DNA from: Betaproteobacteria bacterium | GTDB lineage: Bacteria; Pseudomonadota; Gammaproteobacteria; Burkholderiales; SG8-39 | Assembly (NCBI GenBank): GCA_947482825.1 | Contig: CANKMT010000022.1 | Span: forward strand, 1 to 59,631 | Length of the DNA: 59,631 nt | Reading direction: 5' to 3' | In this document: piece after piece, positions 45,679 to 54,771 of the stretch | Layout: every line of letters starts with the position of its first letter | Numbering within the stretch: position 1 is the first letter of the stretch | The notes under the pieces: generated by a model | What the model saw: the letters and a program-made list of their open reading frames with translations, nothing else | Told to the model about the DNA's origin: nothing | The model's database searches: none | Translations under genes and position numbers: made by a program

Positions 45679-45978
45679 TCAGGCGTGGCGTATCGGCAGG
45701 ACCGCGAGGCGCATGCCGAGCGCTTTGAGCACGGCCGTAAGGCTGCGCAATTCGGGGTTGCCTTCGGCTGAGAGGGCCCGATAAAGCTGGGTCGCGTTGA
45801 GGTGCGATTTCTCGGCCACTGCCGGCACGCCGCCGAAGGCTTGCGCGATCTGGCGGAGCGCGACCAGTAGGTCGGCCTGGTCGCCATCAGCCAGCACATC
45901 GTTCAGGTACTGCGTGGCAAAGGCCGGATCTTCGCGGAAGAGTTCGGCCATCGAATCATCGTGTGCCCGGTCTTTCAT
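45679..45978 (-). CDS. HigA/DNA-binding antitoxin-like protein without a toxin gene
   Basis: A 99-residue protein of the addiction-module antidote class (HI1420-type Xre fold). It has FATQYLNDVLADGDQADLLVALRQIAQAFGG followed by a helix-turn-helix, VAEKSHLNATQLYRALSAEGNPELRSLTAVLKALG. In this family a RelE/HigB-like toxin gene normally lies directly upstream. Upstream here is a 116-bp AT-rich gap and then ubiX, so this is an orphan. It may have been retained as a stand-alone regulator. A GGAGGAG ribosome site lies 12-15 bp before the ATG. Confidence 0.82.
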   Translation of the reverse strand: MKDRAHDDSMAELFREDPAFATQYLNDVLADGDQADLLVALRQIAQAFGGVPAVAEKSHLNATQLYRALSAEGNPELRSLTAVLKALGMRLAVLPIRHA

Positions 45979-46009
45979 CTTCGATCATCTCTCCTCCAAC
46001 TGACCCTAA

Positions 46010-46038
46010 AGGTTAAGTTTCAAATACCGTAGAGTCAA
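46010..46038 (-). promoter_or_regulatory. Candidate promoter of the antitoxin-like gene
   Basis: Minus-strand TTGACT (46033-46038), 17-bp spacer and a weak TAACCT (46010-46015). A second ATATTGACC copy lies about 23 bp further upstream, forming a direct repeat that could be an operator for the HTH protein itself. The -35 block is the same 14-mer seen before pyrD. Confidence 0.35.
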
Positions 46039-46044
46039 TATCGG
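46031..46044. repeat. 14-bp repeat AGAGTCAATATCGG, copy 2
   Basis: Second copy of the element at 39432-39445, lying in the AT-rich 116-bp gap between the antitoxin-like gene and ubiX. A third, partial copy (GGTCAATATT) lies about 20 bp to its right, giving a tandem TTGAC-type arrangement on the minus strand. Confidence 0.5.
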
Positions 46045-46094
46045 CGGGGCACCTGGGTCAATATTATTTCTAAATTTAGCAAAACTCAGGCTTC

Positions 46095-46685
46095 CTACGC
46101 GCTCGACCCCTTCGGCCCGACATCCTCGCCCCATCGCTTGACCGTGCCGGTGTCGATGCCGAACAAGTCGAGAGCCCGCCCTACCGAGTGATTGACGATG
46201 TCGTCGATGGTCTCGGGCCTGGTGTAAAAGGCCGGCACCGGTGGCATGACGATCGCGCCCATCTCGGTGACCGCGGTCATGCTGCGCAGGTGGCCAAGAT
46301 GGTTCGGCGTCTCCCGCACCATCAGCACGAGCCGGCGCCTTTCCTTGAGCACCACGTCAGCAGCTCGCGACAGGAGCGTGCCGGTGACCCCGGTGGCGAT
46401 TTCGGACAGGCTTCGGATGGAGCAAGGCGCTACCAGCATGCCGAGCGTCTTGAATGACCCGCTCGAAATGGCCGCGCCAATGTCTTCGTTCCTGTACACG
46501 ACGCTGGCCAGTGCTTCGACGTCGCGCACTTTCAGGTCAGTTTCATAGGCGAGGGTCACCTGGGCCGAGCGGCTCATGACCAGGTGGGTCTCGACATCCA
46601 GCTTCTTCAGCAGTTCGAGCGCCCGAATGGCGTAAATCGTGCCCGAGGCGCCGCTGACACCGATGATGAGCCGGGACGCCGCCAT
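46095..46685 (-). CDS. ubiX: Flavin prenyltransferase UbiX
   Basis: Makes prenylated FMN, the cofactor of UbiD-type decarboxylases. It is 196 residues with the flavoprotein loop [19 protein letters not shown] at the N terminus, [24 protein letters not shown], the [20 protein letters not shown] block and a C-terminal [15 protein letters not shown]. It is one base downstream of the ubiD-like gene. Whether it serves ubiquinone synthesis or aromatic-acid catabolism is not decided by sequence. Confidence 0.95.
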   Translation of the reverse strand: MAASRLIIGVSGASGTIYAIRALELLKKLDVETHLVMSRSAQVTLAYETDLKVRDVEALASVVYRNEDIGAAISSGSFKTLGMLVAPCSIRSLSEIATGVTGTLLSRAADVVLKERRRLVLMVRETPNHLGHLRSMTAVTEMGAIVMPPVPAFYTRPETIDDIVNHSVGRALDLFGIDTGTVKRWGEDVGPKGSSA

Positions 46686-46686
46686 G

Positions 46687-48072
46687 TCAGCCCCGCACCT
46701 TGCGGATCAGCGCGCGAGCGCGCTCGATCGCGTCGGCCGGCAGCCGGTGGCGCTGCGAGAAGTCGGGCCGCGGCTTGGTCGCGTCGATGATCATCTTCGC
46801 CGTCTTTCCATTGTCGTTCGAGGGATCGAGGATCGCGCCGAAAGCATTGCGGATCACGTCGATGTCGTCGTCGGCCTGCATGCGCGTGGCCATCGCCCAG
46901 AACACGTCCTGGTCGTCGAACACGTCGACATCCTCGTCGACGATGATCACCAGCTTGAGGCTGATGTCTTCGGCGAAGGCGATCATTGCGGCATTTTTCT
47001 GCTGCCCGGCAACCGGGTTCTTCATTGCGATCACGGCGTGAAAGCGGCATGTGCCGGACTTTGGGTAGGAAACTTTCGTCACATTCGAAAACGTCCCGCG
47101 CAGGGCGCGCAACAACCTCGCTTCCTGCGGCACGGCAAGCATGCTGCAGTGCTCGTCCGACATGCCGCCGACCACGTCCTGGTAGATCGCATTTTTCCGG
47201 TGCGTGATCGCAGTGACCTCGATTACGTTTTCGGTGGAGCGTTCGGAGTGGTACCCGGTGAATTCAGCGAACGGGCCCTCGGGCTCGCGAACGCCGGGAA
47301 GGATATGCCCTTCGAGCACGATCTCCCCTTCGGCGGGGACTTCGATCGGCACCGTGACGCACTTCGAGATGTCAAGCGCGCGGCCGGCCAGGCCGCCGGC
47401 GACCGCATATTCATCGACGGTCATGGAGCCTTTCCACAGTCCCGCGAACGTCATCAGCGGATGCCCGCCGATCACGACCGCGATCGGGATTTCCTTGCCG
47501 AGTTGCTCGGCGCGGCGCACGTAGTCCCACAGGTGGCGGCGGCTGTGCAGGCTGGTGCCGAGGCGCGTTTTTCCCTTGACCTGCATGCGGTGGTGGCTCG
47601 CATTGCGAACGCCGGTTTCCGGATCCTTCGCGATGATGATGCCGTTGGTGATGTAGCGGCCACCGTCGCGCTCGAAGTGCTTCTTGATCGGGATGCGGGC
47701 GAGGTCCACGTCTGCGCCCTTGTAGACCACGTCCTGCACAGGTCCCTTGTCGTGGAGTTTTGGTTCCAGCGCACGGTCGCCGCGCGACGCCCATTCCTCG
47801 ATCAGACGTTCTTCCGGCACACCCAGGGCCAACGAATAGCGTCCACGGGTCGCAAACACATTGGTCACCACCGGAAATTCGGAGTCCGCGACATTCTCGA
47901 ACCAAAGCACCGGCGCTTGCCAGGCGCGGCCCCTTTCGAGTTCGAGCGCGACCGCGGTGGCATCGAAGTCGAGGTTGATCCGGTCCTTGAACCGCAGGAT
48001 GTCCTTGGGATTGTTGCGTTCGACCTGCGCGAGGAAGGCGCGCAAATTCAGGGATTCGTCAGATGCGGACAT
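46687..48072 (-). CDS. ubiD: UbiD-family decarboxylase
   Basis: Prenylated-FMN-dependent (de)carboxylase of 461 residues. Visible blocks are [40 protein letters not shown] with prFMN contacts, [12 protein letters not shown], the [23 protein letters not shown] segment carrying the conserved Glu-Arg-Glu catalytic set, and [25 protein letters not shown]. It is slightly shorter than E. coli UbiD (497), closer to catabolic members acting on aromatic or heteroaromatic acids, so the ubiD symbol denotes the family. UbiX is co-encoded immediately downstream. Confidence 0.9.
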   Translation of the reverse strand: MSASDESLNLRAFLAQVERNNPKDILRFKDRINLDFDATAVALELERGRAWQAPVLWFENVADSEFPVVTNVFATRGRYSLALGVPEERLIEEWASRGDRALEPKLHDKGPVQDVVYKGADVDLARIPIKKHFERDGGRYITNGIIIAKDPETGVRNASHHRMQVKGKTRLGTSLHSRRHLWDYVRRAEQLGKEIPIAVVIGGHPLMTFAGLWKGSMTVDEYAVAGGLAGRALDISKCVTVPIEVPAEGEIVLEGHILPGVREPEGPFAEFTGYHSERSTENVIEVTAITHRKNAIYQDVVGGMSDEHCSMLAVPQEARLLRALRGTFSNVTKVSYPKSGTCRFHAVIAMKNPVAGQQKNAAMIAFAEDISLKLVIIVDEDVDVFDDQDVFWAMATRMQADDDIDVIRNAFGAILDPSNDNGKTAKMIIDATKPRPDFSQRHRLPADAIERARALIRKVRG

Positions 48073-48141
48073 GCGGGACTCTGTCTTGTGAAGGAGAAGA
48101 AGTCTATCAAGCCCCCGAAGCGCGCACTAGGCGAGTGCATC

Positions 48142-48170
48142 CTTTGTTTCAAAACCCATTACGCACTATA
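48142..48170 (+). promoter_or_regulatory. Sigma70-type promoter of amt
   Basis: TTGTTT (48142-48147), a 17-bp spacer and TATATT (48165-48170), 68 bp before the amt start. I looked for an NtrC/sigma54 element (GG-N10-GC) and saw none in good position. Confidence 0.5.
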
Positions 48171-48237
48171 TTGGCGCATGCCGGGACGACACCGGCTGAC
48201 GAGAAGATCATCTTCAACTTTCCCGGGGAGGACCCGC

Positions 48238-49434
48238 ATGGAGACGCTCAAGGGCGGATCGGACGCGCTATTCATATTGCTTGGCGCAATCATGGTGCTG
48301 GCGATGCATGCCGGATTCGCTTTCCTGGAACTCGGTACGGTTCGTTCGAAGAACCAGGTCAATGCGCTGGTGAAGATCCTGACCGACTTCGCGGTCTCGA
48401 CCGTGGCCTATTTCTGCGTCGGCTACGGCATCGCCTACGGGGTCAGTTTCTTCGTCGGTGCAGAAGTCCTGGCCGAGCGCAACGGCTACGAGCTGGTGAA
48501 ATTCTTCTTCCTGCTGACTTTTGCCGCTGCCATTCCGGCCATCGTGTCGGGTGGCATCGCGGAGAGGGCGCGGTTTTACCCCCAGCTCGCAGCATCGATG
48601 CTGCTGGTGGCATTCGTCTACCCGTTTTTCGAAGGCATCGCCTGGAACCAGCACCTCGGCGTACAGGCCTGGCTGAAAGGCGCGTTCGGCGCGGAGTTCC
48701 ATGATTTCGCCGGTTCCATCGTCGTGCACGCGGTCGGCGGCTGGATCGGCCTGGTGGCGGTCGTGCTGCTGGGCGCGCGGCGCGGGCGCTACCTCAGGGA
48801 CGGTAGCACCGCGGCTGCGCATCCGCCCTCATCGATTCCGTTCCTTGCCCTCGGTGCATGGATCCTCTCGGTGGGTTGGTTCGGGTTTAACGTGATGTCC
48901 GCGCAGGAAATCGGCAAGCTGTCGGGGCTGGTGGCGGTGAACTCCTTGATGGCCATGGTGGGGGGTACCCTGGCGGCGATGATTGCCGGAAGGAACGACC
49001 CGGGCTTCGTGCACAACGGTCCGCTGGCGGGACTGGTCGCAGTGTGCGCGGGGTCCGACGTCATGCACCCGGCGGGTTCCTTCGTCGTCGGCGCGGTGGC
49101 CGGGGCACTTTTCGTCTACATGTTCACGCTGACGCAGAATCGCTGGAAGATCGACGATGTGCTCGGAGTCTGGCCGCTGCACGGCCTGTGCGGGGCGTGG
49201 GGCGGGATCGCCTGCGGCATCTTCGGCTCAAAGGCCCTCGGCGGGCTGGGGGGCGTGGCCTTCATGTCCCAACTCATCGGCACAACGATGGGCATCGCTG
49301 TTGCCGTGGTGGGTGGGCTGATCGTCTACGGCGGGCTGAAAGCGATGGTGGGGCTGCGCCTTGACGAGGAAGAGGAATTCAACGGCGCGGATCTTTCGAT
49401 CCACAAGATTTCGGCCCAGTCGGAGCGGGGCTGA
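48238..49434 (+). CDS. amt: Ammonium transporter
   Basis: Trimeric ammonium channel of 398 residues with about 11 membrane helices. A GGGGAGG ribosome site sits 6 bp before ATG 48238 (METLKGGSDALFILLGA). Twin pore histidines lie in FAGSIVVHAVGGWIG and VWPLHGLCGAWGGI, and the AFLELGTVRSKN block near residue 30 is an Amt signature. No signal peptide is predicted ahead of helix 1. A glnK gene, the usual partner, is not adjacent. Longer in-frame extensions upstream cross the promoter and are antisense to ubiD. Confidence 0.95.
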   Translation: METLKGGSDALFILLGAIMVLAMHAGFAFLELGTVRSKNQVNALVKILTDFAVSTVAYFCVGYGIAYGVSFFVGAEVLAERNGYELVKFFFLLTFAAAIPAIVSGGIAERARFYPQLAASMLLVAFVYPFFEGIAWNQHLGVQAWLKGAFGAEFHDFAGSIVVHAVGGWIGLVAVVLLGARRGRYLRDGSTAAAHPPSSIPFLALGAWILSVGWFGFNVMSAQEIGKLSGLVAVNSLMAMVGGTLAAMIAGRNDPGFVHNGPLAGLVAVCAGSDVMHPAGSFVVGAVAGALFVYMFTLTQNRWKIDDVLGVWPLHGLCGAWGGIACGIFGSKALGGLGGVAFMSQLIGTTMGIAVAVVGGLIVYGGLKAMVGLRLDEEEEFNGADLSIHKISAQSERG

Positions 49435-49437
49435 CGG

Positions 49438-49995
49438 TCAGCGGACCACCGGCGGGACCACGTCCCCGGCGTGAAAGCCGAAGGCGCCGAGCTTGCGGTC
49501 CGCGAACCAGTGCTTGAGCGTCAGGCCGACGGTGCGGAACGCGATTTCCTTCCAGGGAATTGCAGCTTCCTCGAAAAGCGCGACCTCGAGGCTTTCCTCG
49601 CCGGGCGCGAACGAAAGGTCGACGAGCTTTGCCCGGTAGAAGAGGTGTACCTGGTTCACGTGGGGTACCGATAGCATCGTAAACGGTTCACCAAGCTCCA
49701 CGCGCGCACCGGCTTCTTCGAGCGTTTCGCGCAGCGCGCCTTCGGCGGTGGTTTCTTCGTTTTCCATGAAGCCCGCCGGCAGCGTCCAGTATCCGTAACG
49801 GGGTTCGATTGCGCGGCGGCAGAGCAGCACGCGCTCTTCCCAAACAGGGACGCATCCGACCACGAGCCTGGGATTCTGGTAGTGAATTTCGCCGCAGTTG
49901 TCGCACAGGTAGCGCAGCTTCGAATCGCCGGGCGGAACGCGATGCGCGACCGGCGCGGCGCAGTTGGAGCAAAACTTGAGCACGGGACTTGGCAT
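49438..49995 (-). CDS. Nudix hydrolase with N-terminal zinc ribbon
   Basis: A 185-residue protein from ATG 49995 (MPSPVLKFCSNCAAPV). The zinc ribbon is C-x2-C ... C-x2-C (CSNC and CDNC) as in NudC-like enzymes. The following YQNPRLVVGCVPVWEERVLLCRR leads to a complete Nudix box GFMENEETTAEGALRETLEE with the REx2EE core. Beyond the box it lacks the NudC SQPWPFPxS motif, so the substrate (a nucleoside diphosphate derivative) is undefined. It is convergent with amt, stops 3 bp apart. Confidence 0.9.
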   Translation of the reverse strand: MPSPVLKFCSNCAAPVAHRVPPGDSKLRYLCDNCGEIHYQNPRLVVGCVPVWEERVLLCRRAIEPRYGYWTLPAGFMENEETTAEGALRETLEEAGARVELGEPFTMLSVPHVNQVHLFYRAKLVDLSFAPGEESLEVALFEEAAIPWKEIAFRTVGLTLKHWFADRKLGAFGFHAGDVVPPVVR

Positions 49996-50059
49996 GGCTG
50001 CGATGATACCTGTCGATCGGGTTTTATCCACGCGTCCAATGCGATAAACGCGCGGTGGT

Positions 50060-51811
50060 ATGATCCGCGTGGTCAAGAAGAGGAGCGCGGCACGGGGGAA
50101 GTGGGGAGATCCGCGCGTTGATGAACCTCCTGGAAATTGCGAATTGAACTCCGCGTTGAAGCCTTCGGTCGATCGCTACGACGAACTCCATTCCGCATTT
50201 CGCTGGCAGGTTCCGGCGCGGTTCAACATGGGCTGGGATTGCTGTGGGCAGTGGGCGGCGGACCGAAACCGGTTTGCCCTCTACTGGGAGGACGAGTCGG
50301 GCGCCACGGCCGCCTTCACTTTCTGGGACATCCAGCAGCAGGCGAACCGGATGTCCAACGCGCTTGCCGCGCTGGGCGTCAAGAAGGGCGATCGCGTCGC
50401 CCTCGTGCTTCCGCAGCGCCCGGAAATGGCAATCGCCTATATCGCGATTTTCCAGATGGGCGCCATTGCGTTGCCCTTGTCGCACCTGTTCGGGCCCGAT
50501 GCTCTCGAGTACCGGCTGCAGAACAGCGAGGCGAGTATCGCGATCGTCGAACCCACGACATTGGCAAACCTGTGGTCCGTCAGGGACAAGCTGCCGTTGC
50601 TTCGCCACGTGATCGGCGTTGGCGGCGCGCGCGAATCCGGCGTGCACGAGTGGGCGCCCCTGCTGGAGAAGGCCGGTTCCCGCTTCGAGTGCGCAGACAC
50701 GGCTTGCGAAGATCCGGCCCTGATCATTTACACAAGCGGCACCACCGGCGCGCCCAAGGGCGCCCTCGAGCCGCATCGATCGATCATCGGGAATATCCCG
50801 GGTTTCGTGCATTCCCACGACTTCTATCCGCAACCCGGCGACTTGTTCTGGACGCCGGCGGACTGGGCCTGGGCCGGGGGGCTGCTCGACGGGCTGTTGC
50901 CCGCCTGGCATTTCGGCACGCCGATCCTCGGCTACCGCGGTCGGTTCGACGCCGAGAAGGCGTACTACCTCCTCGAGAAGTATGGGGTGCGCAATACGTT
51001 TCTGTTCCCGACCGCGCTGAAGCTGATGATGAAAGCGGTGCCGGAGCCAAGGAAGCGCTTCGACCTCAACCTGCGTTCGGTCATGAGCGCGGGCGAGTCG
51101 GTGGGCGTCACGGTGATCGAATGGGCCAGGGAGCACCTCGGAGTCACGATCAACGAAATGTTCGGCCAGACCGAGATCAACTACGTCGTGGGCAATTGCC
51201 AGGCCGCCTGGCCGGTCAAGCCCGGCTCGATCGGGCGTCCGTACCCGGGACACCGGGTTGCGATCATCGATGAGAGCGGCAATGAGCGCCCGCGCGGCGA
51301 ACTCGGGGAGATTGCGGTGAACCGGACCTGCAACGGCGTGGCCGACGCTGTTTTCTTTCTCGAGTACTGGAAGAACCCGCAGGCCACCAAGGACAAGTTC
51401 ATCGGCGACTGGGGCTGCACCGGCGATCAGGGTCGCATGGATGAGGATGGCTACATCTGGTACCAGGGGCGCTCGGATGATGTGATCAAGAGTTCCGGCT
51501 ACCGCATCGGGCCGGCGGAGATCGAAAGCTGCCTCGTCAAACATCCGTCGGTGCAGAACGCGGCCGTGATCGGCAAGCCCGATGCGACGCGCGGCGCGAT
51601 CGTCAAGGCGTTCATCGTGCTGCAGCCCGGGACCAACCCGTCGCCGGCGCTCGAAGACGAGATCCGCCAGCATGTGCGCGGGCGGCTCGCCCCCTACGAA
51701 TACCCGCGCGAGATCGAGTTCATTGCCGAGCTGCCGATGACCACGACCGGCAAGGTGCAAAGGAAGGTCCTGCGCCAGCGGGAAGAACAGAAAACCCCGG
51801 GGGCTGTGTGA
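50060..51811 (+). CDS. AMP-forming acyl-CoA synthetase
   Basis: ANL-superfamily ligase activating a carboxylic acid to its CoA thioester, up to 583 residues. Motifs are the phosphate loop IIYTSGTTGAPKGAL (near residue 215), the adenine-binding FGQTEINYVVGN, GDQGRMDEDGYIWYQGRSDDVIKSSGYRIGP hinge region and the catalytic lysine TTTGKVQRKVLR at the C terminus. The WDCCGQWAADRNRFALYWED opening places it with medium-chain or acetoacetyl-like bacterial synthetases. The N terminus is uncertain: ATG 50060 gives about 28 unfamiliar residues, while TTG 50144 would start close to the family boundary. Its stop overlaps the next gene (GTGA). Confidence 0.88.
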   Translation: MIRVVKKRSAARGKWGDPRVDEPPGNCELNSALKPSVDRYDELHSAFRWQVPARFNMGWDCCGQWAADRNRFALYWEDESGATAAFTFWDIQQQANRMSNALAALGVKKGDRVALVLPQRPEMAIAYIAIFQMGAIALPLSHLFGPDALEYRLQNSEASIAIVEPTTLANLWSVRDKLPLLRHVIGVGGARESGVHEWAPLLEKAGSRFECADTACEDPALIIYTSGTTGAPKGALEPHRSIIGNIPGFVHSHDFYPQPGDLFWTPADWAWAGGLLDGLLPAWHFGTPILGYRGRFDAEKAYYLLEKYGVRNTFLFPTALKLMMKAVPEPRKRFDLNLRSVMSAGESVGVTVIEWAREHLGVTINEMFGQTEINYVVGNCQAAWPVKPGSIGRPYPGHRVAIIDESGNERPRGELGEIAVNRTCNGVADAVFFLEYWKNPQATKDKFIGDWGCTGDQGRMDEDGYIWYQGRSDDVIKSSGYRIGPAEIESCLVKHPSVQNAAVIGKPDATRGAIVKAFIVLQPGTNPSPALEDEIRQHVRGRLAPYEYPREIEFIAELPMTTTGKVQRKVLRQREEQKTPGAV

Positions 51812-52512
51812 ACCGTTTCCAGAAAATCGTCTTGTATGGCGCCATCATCAATGTGATGGTCCTGTTTTTGTTCCCGCCTTACGACCTGATCGGCGTCGGC
51901 CGGGGCGCAGCGATGTTCGATGCGTTCTACCCGGTGTTTTCAGTGCCGGTGAACAGGACCGTCAACGGCGACGTGCTCTACCTGCTGGTGTTCGGCGTGC
52001 TGATCAACACCGCCCTGGGGTGGCTGTTGCTCATGGGTTCCAAGTCCTCACCCGGCGAGCCGCGGGTCGATCCGCAGACGGTGGTGGTCGTGTTCGGCAT
52101 CTTCAACCTCATCGTCGTCCTGCTGTTCCCGCCGATGGAGGCTTTCCCGTTCGCCCAGCGCATCACCGTAGGCAGTTTCGACGGCTTCTATTTCGCTTTT
52201 GGCGACAAGGCGCGGCGCTCGATCTTCGTGCCGCTGCTCTACATGGAAGTGCTCTACGTGCTGACGAACGCCTGCGCGTTCTGGCTGGCCATGAGCATCG
52301 CGCAACGCCGCACCGGCCGAGATCCGGGGCCGCTTACGATGTTCGCGGCGGCCGACACACTGCGCGAGCTGGCGGCGCGCAAGGTGAATGACAGCGCACC
52401 GGTCATCTCGGCTGCCAAGCGCGGTCCGGATCGCCGCCGGGGATCGAACCCGGCGTACAAAGGGCCCGAGCGGCGCAAGAGAGGCGAGCGCCGTGCCACA
52501 GCGGTCCGGTAG
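51808..52512 (+). CDS. Four-to-six-helix membrane protein with internal duplication and GPERR tail
   Basis: A 234-residue membrane protein with GTG start overlapping the ligase stop. Two halves are related: residues 6-77 and about 88-165 share a V-x-x-x-G-x-x-N-x-x-V-x-L-x-FPP motif, then FDAFYPVF / FDGFYFAF and L-Y-x-L-x-x-x-x-x-N-x-A-x-x-W-L. Each half has two hydrophobic helices. The cytoplasmic C-terminal tail is strongly basic with GPDRRRG and YKGPERRKRGERR. I do not recognise the family. Coupling to the ligase suggests co-expression rather than shared function. Confidence 0.7.
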   Translation: MNRFQKIVLYGAIINVMVLFLFPPYDLIGVGRGAAMFDAFYPVFSVPVNRTVNGDVLYLLVFGVLINTALGWLLLMGSKSSPGEPRVDPQTVVVVFGIFNLIVVLLFPPMEAFPFAQRITVGSFDGFYFAFGDKARRSIFVPLLYMEVLYVLTNACAFWLAMSIAQRRTGRDPGPLTMFAAADTLRELAARKVNDSAPVISAAKRGPDRRRGSNPAYKGPERRKRGERRATAVR

Positions 52513-52610
52513 AAGGCCCGCTTTCCGGGTCTAAATTACCGACATCGGTTCACGTAGACCTAACGGCAGAGCGGCTCTCAGACCAGTTTGTTTTTCAGTT
52601 TTGAAAAACT

Positions 52611-53807
52611 CTACGGCGGCGACGTGACGATTCCACGTTCGAGCAGATTGGCGATCTCCGCCGCCGAATAGCCCGCCCCGGCGAGGACTTCCCGCGCGTT
52701 TTCCGAAACCAGGGGCGGTTCAAGGCGCTTGCCCAGGCGCTCGCCGTCGAGTTCCAGCGGCAGGGTCGGGACCTTGATCGACTTTCCCGGCGCGACGCGC
52801 ATCTCGACCAGTCCACCCGACGCGTTCAGGTGAGGATCGTCGAAAAGGTCCCACGGCTTCGAGATCGGCGCGTAAGGCAGGCCGATGGATTCGAGTTTCT
52901 TCTCCAGGGCTTCGCGCTCCCAAGCCCTGAACACTTCGCCGATCTTGGGAATCAGCCAGTCGCGGTTCTTCACGCGCTGGCCGTTGGTGCGGATTTCCGG
53001 ATTCGCGGCGAGTTCTTCCTGCCCGAACTCCCGGCAGAAGACTTCCCACTGTGTATCGGTCACGACGCCGACGAAAAGCCGGGCGTCGCCTGCTCCGGTG
53101 GCTTTCGTCTCGAAGATGTCATACACGCCCCAGGCCGGCTTCTTCACCGACATCGGCGGCGGGGCTTCGCCGGTGATCGCGTATTGCGCCATGTGCTGAG
53201 CGACGAGGAAAGCGGTGTTCTCGAACAGGGCGCTCTTCACCAGCTTGCCGCGGCCGGTGCTCTCGCGTTCGCGCAGCGCCGCGAGGATGCCAATGGCGGC
53301 GAACATCCCGCCCATGATGTCGTTGACCGAGGACCCCACGCGCAGCGGGCGCTCGGGCAGCCCGGTCATGTACGCAAGGCCGCCCATCATCTGCACCACT
53401 TCGTCGAGCGCCGGCCGGTCCTCATAGGGCCCGCTCAGGAACCCTTTGAGCGTGCAGTAGACGAGACGCGGGTTGCGCTTTGCAACGGACGCATAGCCCA
53501 GCCCGAGCTTGTCGAGCGCCCCGGGCCGGAAATTCTCGGTCAACGCGTCGGCGCCATCGATCAGCCTGAGGACGACCTCCATGCCCTCGGGATGCTTGAG
53601 GTCGAGGGCAATGCTCTTCTTGTTGCGGTTGAAGATCGGGTAGAAGCCTGCGCCCGCGCCATGCAGGCGCCGGGTGTTGTCGCCCTCGAGAGGCTCGACC
53701 TTGATGACTTCGGCGCCGAGGTCGGCCAACACGAGCCCGCAGGAGGGGCCCATCACCATGTGCGCGAACTCGACTACACGGATTCCCCGCAGCGGAAACT
53801 GCGCCAT
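52611..53807 (-). CDS. CaiB/BaiF class III CoA-transferase
   Basis: A 398-residue CoA-transferase with the family opening PLRGIRVVEFAHMVMGPSCGLVLADLGAEVIKVEPLEGD. The catalytic aspartate lies near residue 160 in the GSSVNDIMGGMFAAIGILAAL region. RRLHGAGAGFYPIFNRNKKSIALDLK and LTENFRPGALDKLGLGY are further markers. It abuts the HMG-CoA lyase gene with no bases between them (stop of one, start of the next). Succinyl-CoA:hydroxymethylglutarate or a related dicarboxylate CoA-transferase is a reasonable guess given the neighbour, but the substrate is not shown by sequence. Confidence 0.9.
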   Translation of the reverse strand: MAQFPLRGIRVVEFAHMVMGPSCGLVLADLGAEVIKVEPLEGDNTRRLHGAGAGFYPIFNRNKKSIALDLKHPEGMEVVLRLIDGADALTENFRPGALDKLGLGYASVAKRNPRLVYCTLKGFLSGPYEDRPALDEVVQMMGGLAYMTGLPERPLRVGSSVNDIMGGMFAAIGILAALRERESTGRGKLVKSALFENTAFLVAQHMAQYAITGEAPPPMSVKKPAWGVYDIFETKATGAGDARLFVGVVTDTQWEVFCREFGQEELAANPEIRTNGQRVKNRDWLIPKIGEVFRAWEREALEKKLESIGLPYAPISKPWDLFDDPHLNASGGLVEMRVAPGKSIKVPTLPLELDGERLGKRLEPPLVSENAREVLAGAGYSAAEIANLLERGIVTSPP

Positions 53808-54743
53808 CTAGGCGGCCGCGCCCCGGCGAAAGCCCTTGGGCAGCCCGGCGCCGGCAAAGTGCCCGTAGACGGGCTCTTCGGGGATGCCATTCACCAGGAT
53901 CTCCCGCGCGCGCAGCAGGGCGTCGAAGTCTATGCCGGTGTTCAGGCCCATGCTCTCGAACATGAACACGAGGTCTTCGGTCACCACGTTGCCGCTTGCG
54001 CCCGGGGCGAACGGGCAGCCGCCCAGCCCCCCCATGGAAGAGTCGAACGCGCGCGCGCCCTCCTCGTAGGCCGCAAGCGCGTTGGCCAGGCCCAGTCCTC
54101 GTGTGTTGTGCAGGTGCACGCCGTCGAGCTTGGCGCCGATCGCATCGCGCACTTTGCGATAGAGCCGCCGCATTTGCGCTGGATTCGCGTAGCCCACGGT
54201 GTCGGCCAGCGCGATGCAGTCCACGCCTGCTTCCACGAGCAGCCCGGCGATACGCACGACTTCGCTTTCAGACACTTCGCCCTGCAACGTGCAACCGAAT
54301 GCAGTCGCGACCGCGCCTTCGATTTCCGGGCGCTTGTCGGCAGGAAGCGCTGCGCGCAGTTCGCAGCACTCCTTCACCTGTGCGACCATTTCATCCGGCG
54401 TCATGCGCACGTTCGACACGCTGTGCATGTGGCTGGCCGAAACCGGAAATCCGATCTTGTGGGCGCCGGCTTCGACTGCGCGCTGGAAACCTTTGACATT
54501 CGGCGCCAGCGCCACGACCTTGAGCCCCGGAATCGTGCGGGCATGCGCGACGATCTCGCCGGTGTCCGCCATGGCCGGTATCAGCTTGGGGGGCACGAAG
54601 GAGCCGACTTCGATTTCCCTGAGCCCGGCGGCTGCAAGCGCGCTGATCCACGCCTTCTTGGCGGCAGTGGGCATCAGGTGATGGGCGTTCTGCAGGCCGT
54701 CGCGCGGGCCTACTTCGCAGATGTGGACGTCGACTCCGGACAT
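53808..54743 (-). CDS. Hydroxymethylglutaryl-CoA lyase
   Basis: TIM-barrel lyase that splits HMG-CoA into acetyl-CoA and acetoacetate, last step of leucine breakdown. It is 311 residues from ATG 54743 (MSGVDVHICEVGPRDGLQN). The VGPRDGLQN loop binds substrate and metal. The metal histidines lie in DGVHLHNTRGLGLANALAAYE. The catalytic cysteine is in GGLGGCPFAPGASGNVVTED (near residue 240). Related lyases for methylated analogues (citramalyl-type) share the fold, so the exact substrate could differ. It follows the MFS gene by 28 bp and precedes the CoA-transferase. Confidence 0.93.
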   Translation of the reverse strand: MSGVDVHICEVGPRDGLQNAHHLMPTAAKKAWISALAAAGLREIEVGSFVPPKLIPAMADTGEIVAHARTIPGLKVVALAPNVKGFQRAVEAGAHKIGFPVSASHMHSVSNVRMTPDEMVAQVKECCELRAALPADKRPEIEGAVATAFGCTLQGEVSESEVVRIAGLLVEAGVDCIALADTVGYANPAQMRRLYRKVRDAIGAKLDGVHLHNTRGLGLANALAAYEEGARAFDSSMGGLGGCPFAPGASGNVVTEDLVFMFESMGLNTGIDFDALLRAREILVNGIPEEPVYGHFAGAGLPKGFRRGAAA

Positions 54744-54771
54744 GGCACGCTCCTCGTGGGAAGGGCGGATT

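Noticed and set aside
46639-48237. Upstream extension of the amt frame
   Set aside because: Antisense to ubiD and ubiX and would erase the amt promoter and ribosome site; Amt similarity starts at 48238.
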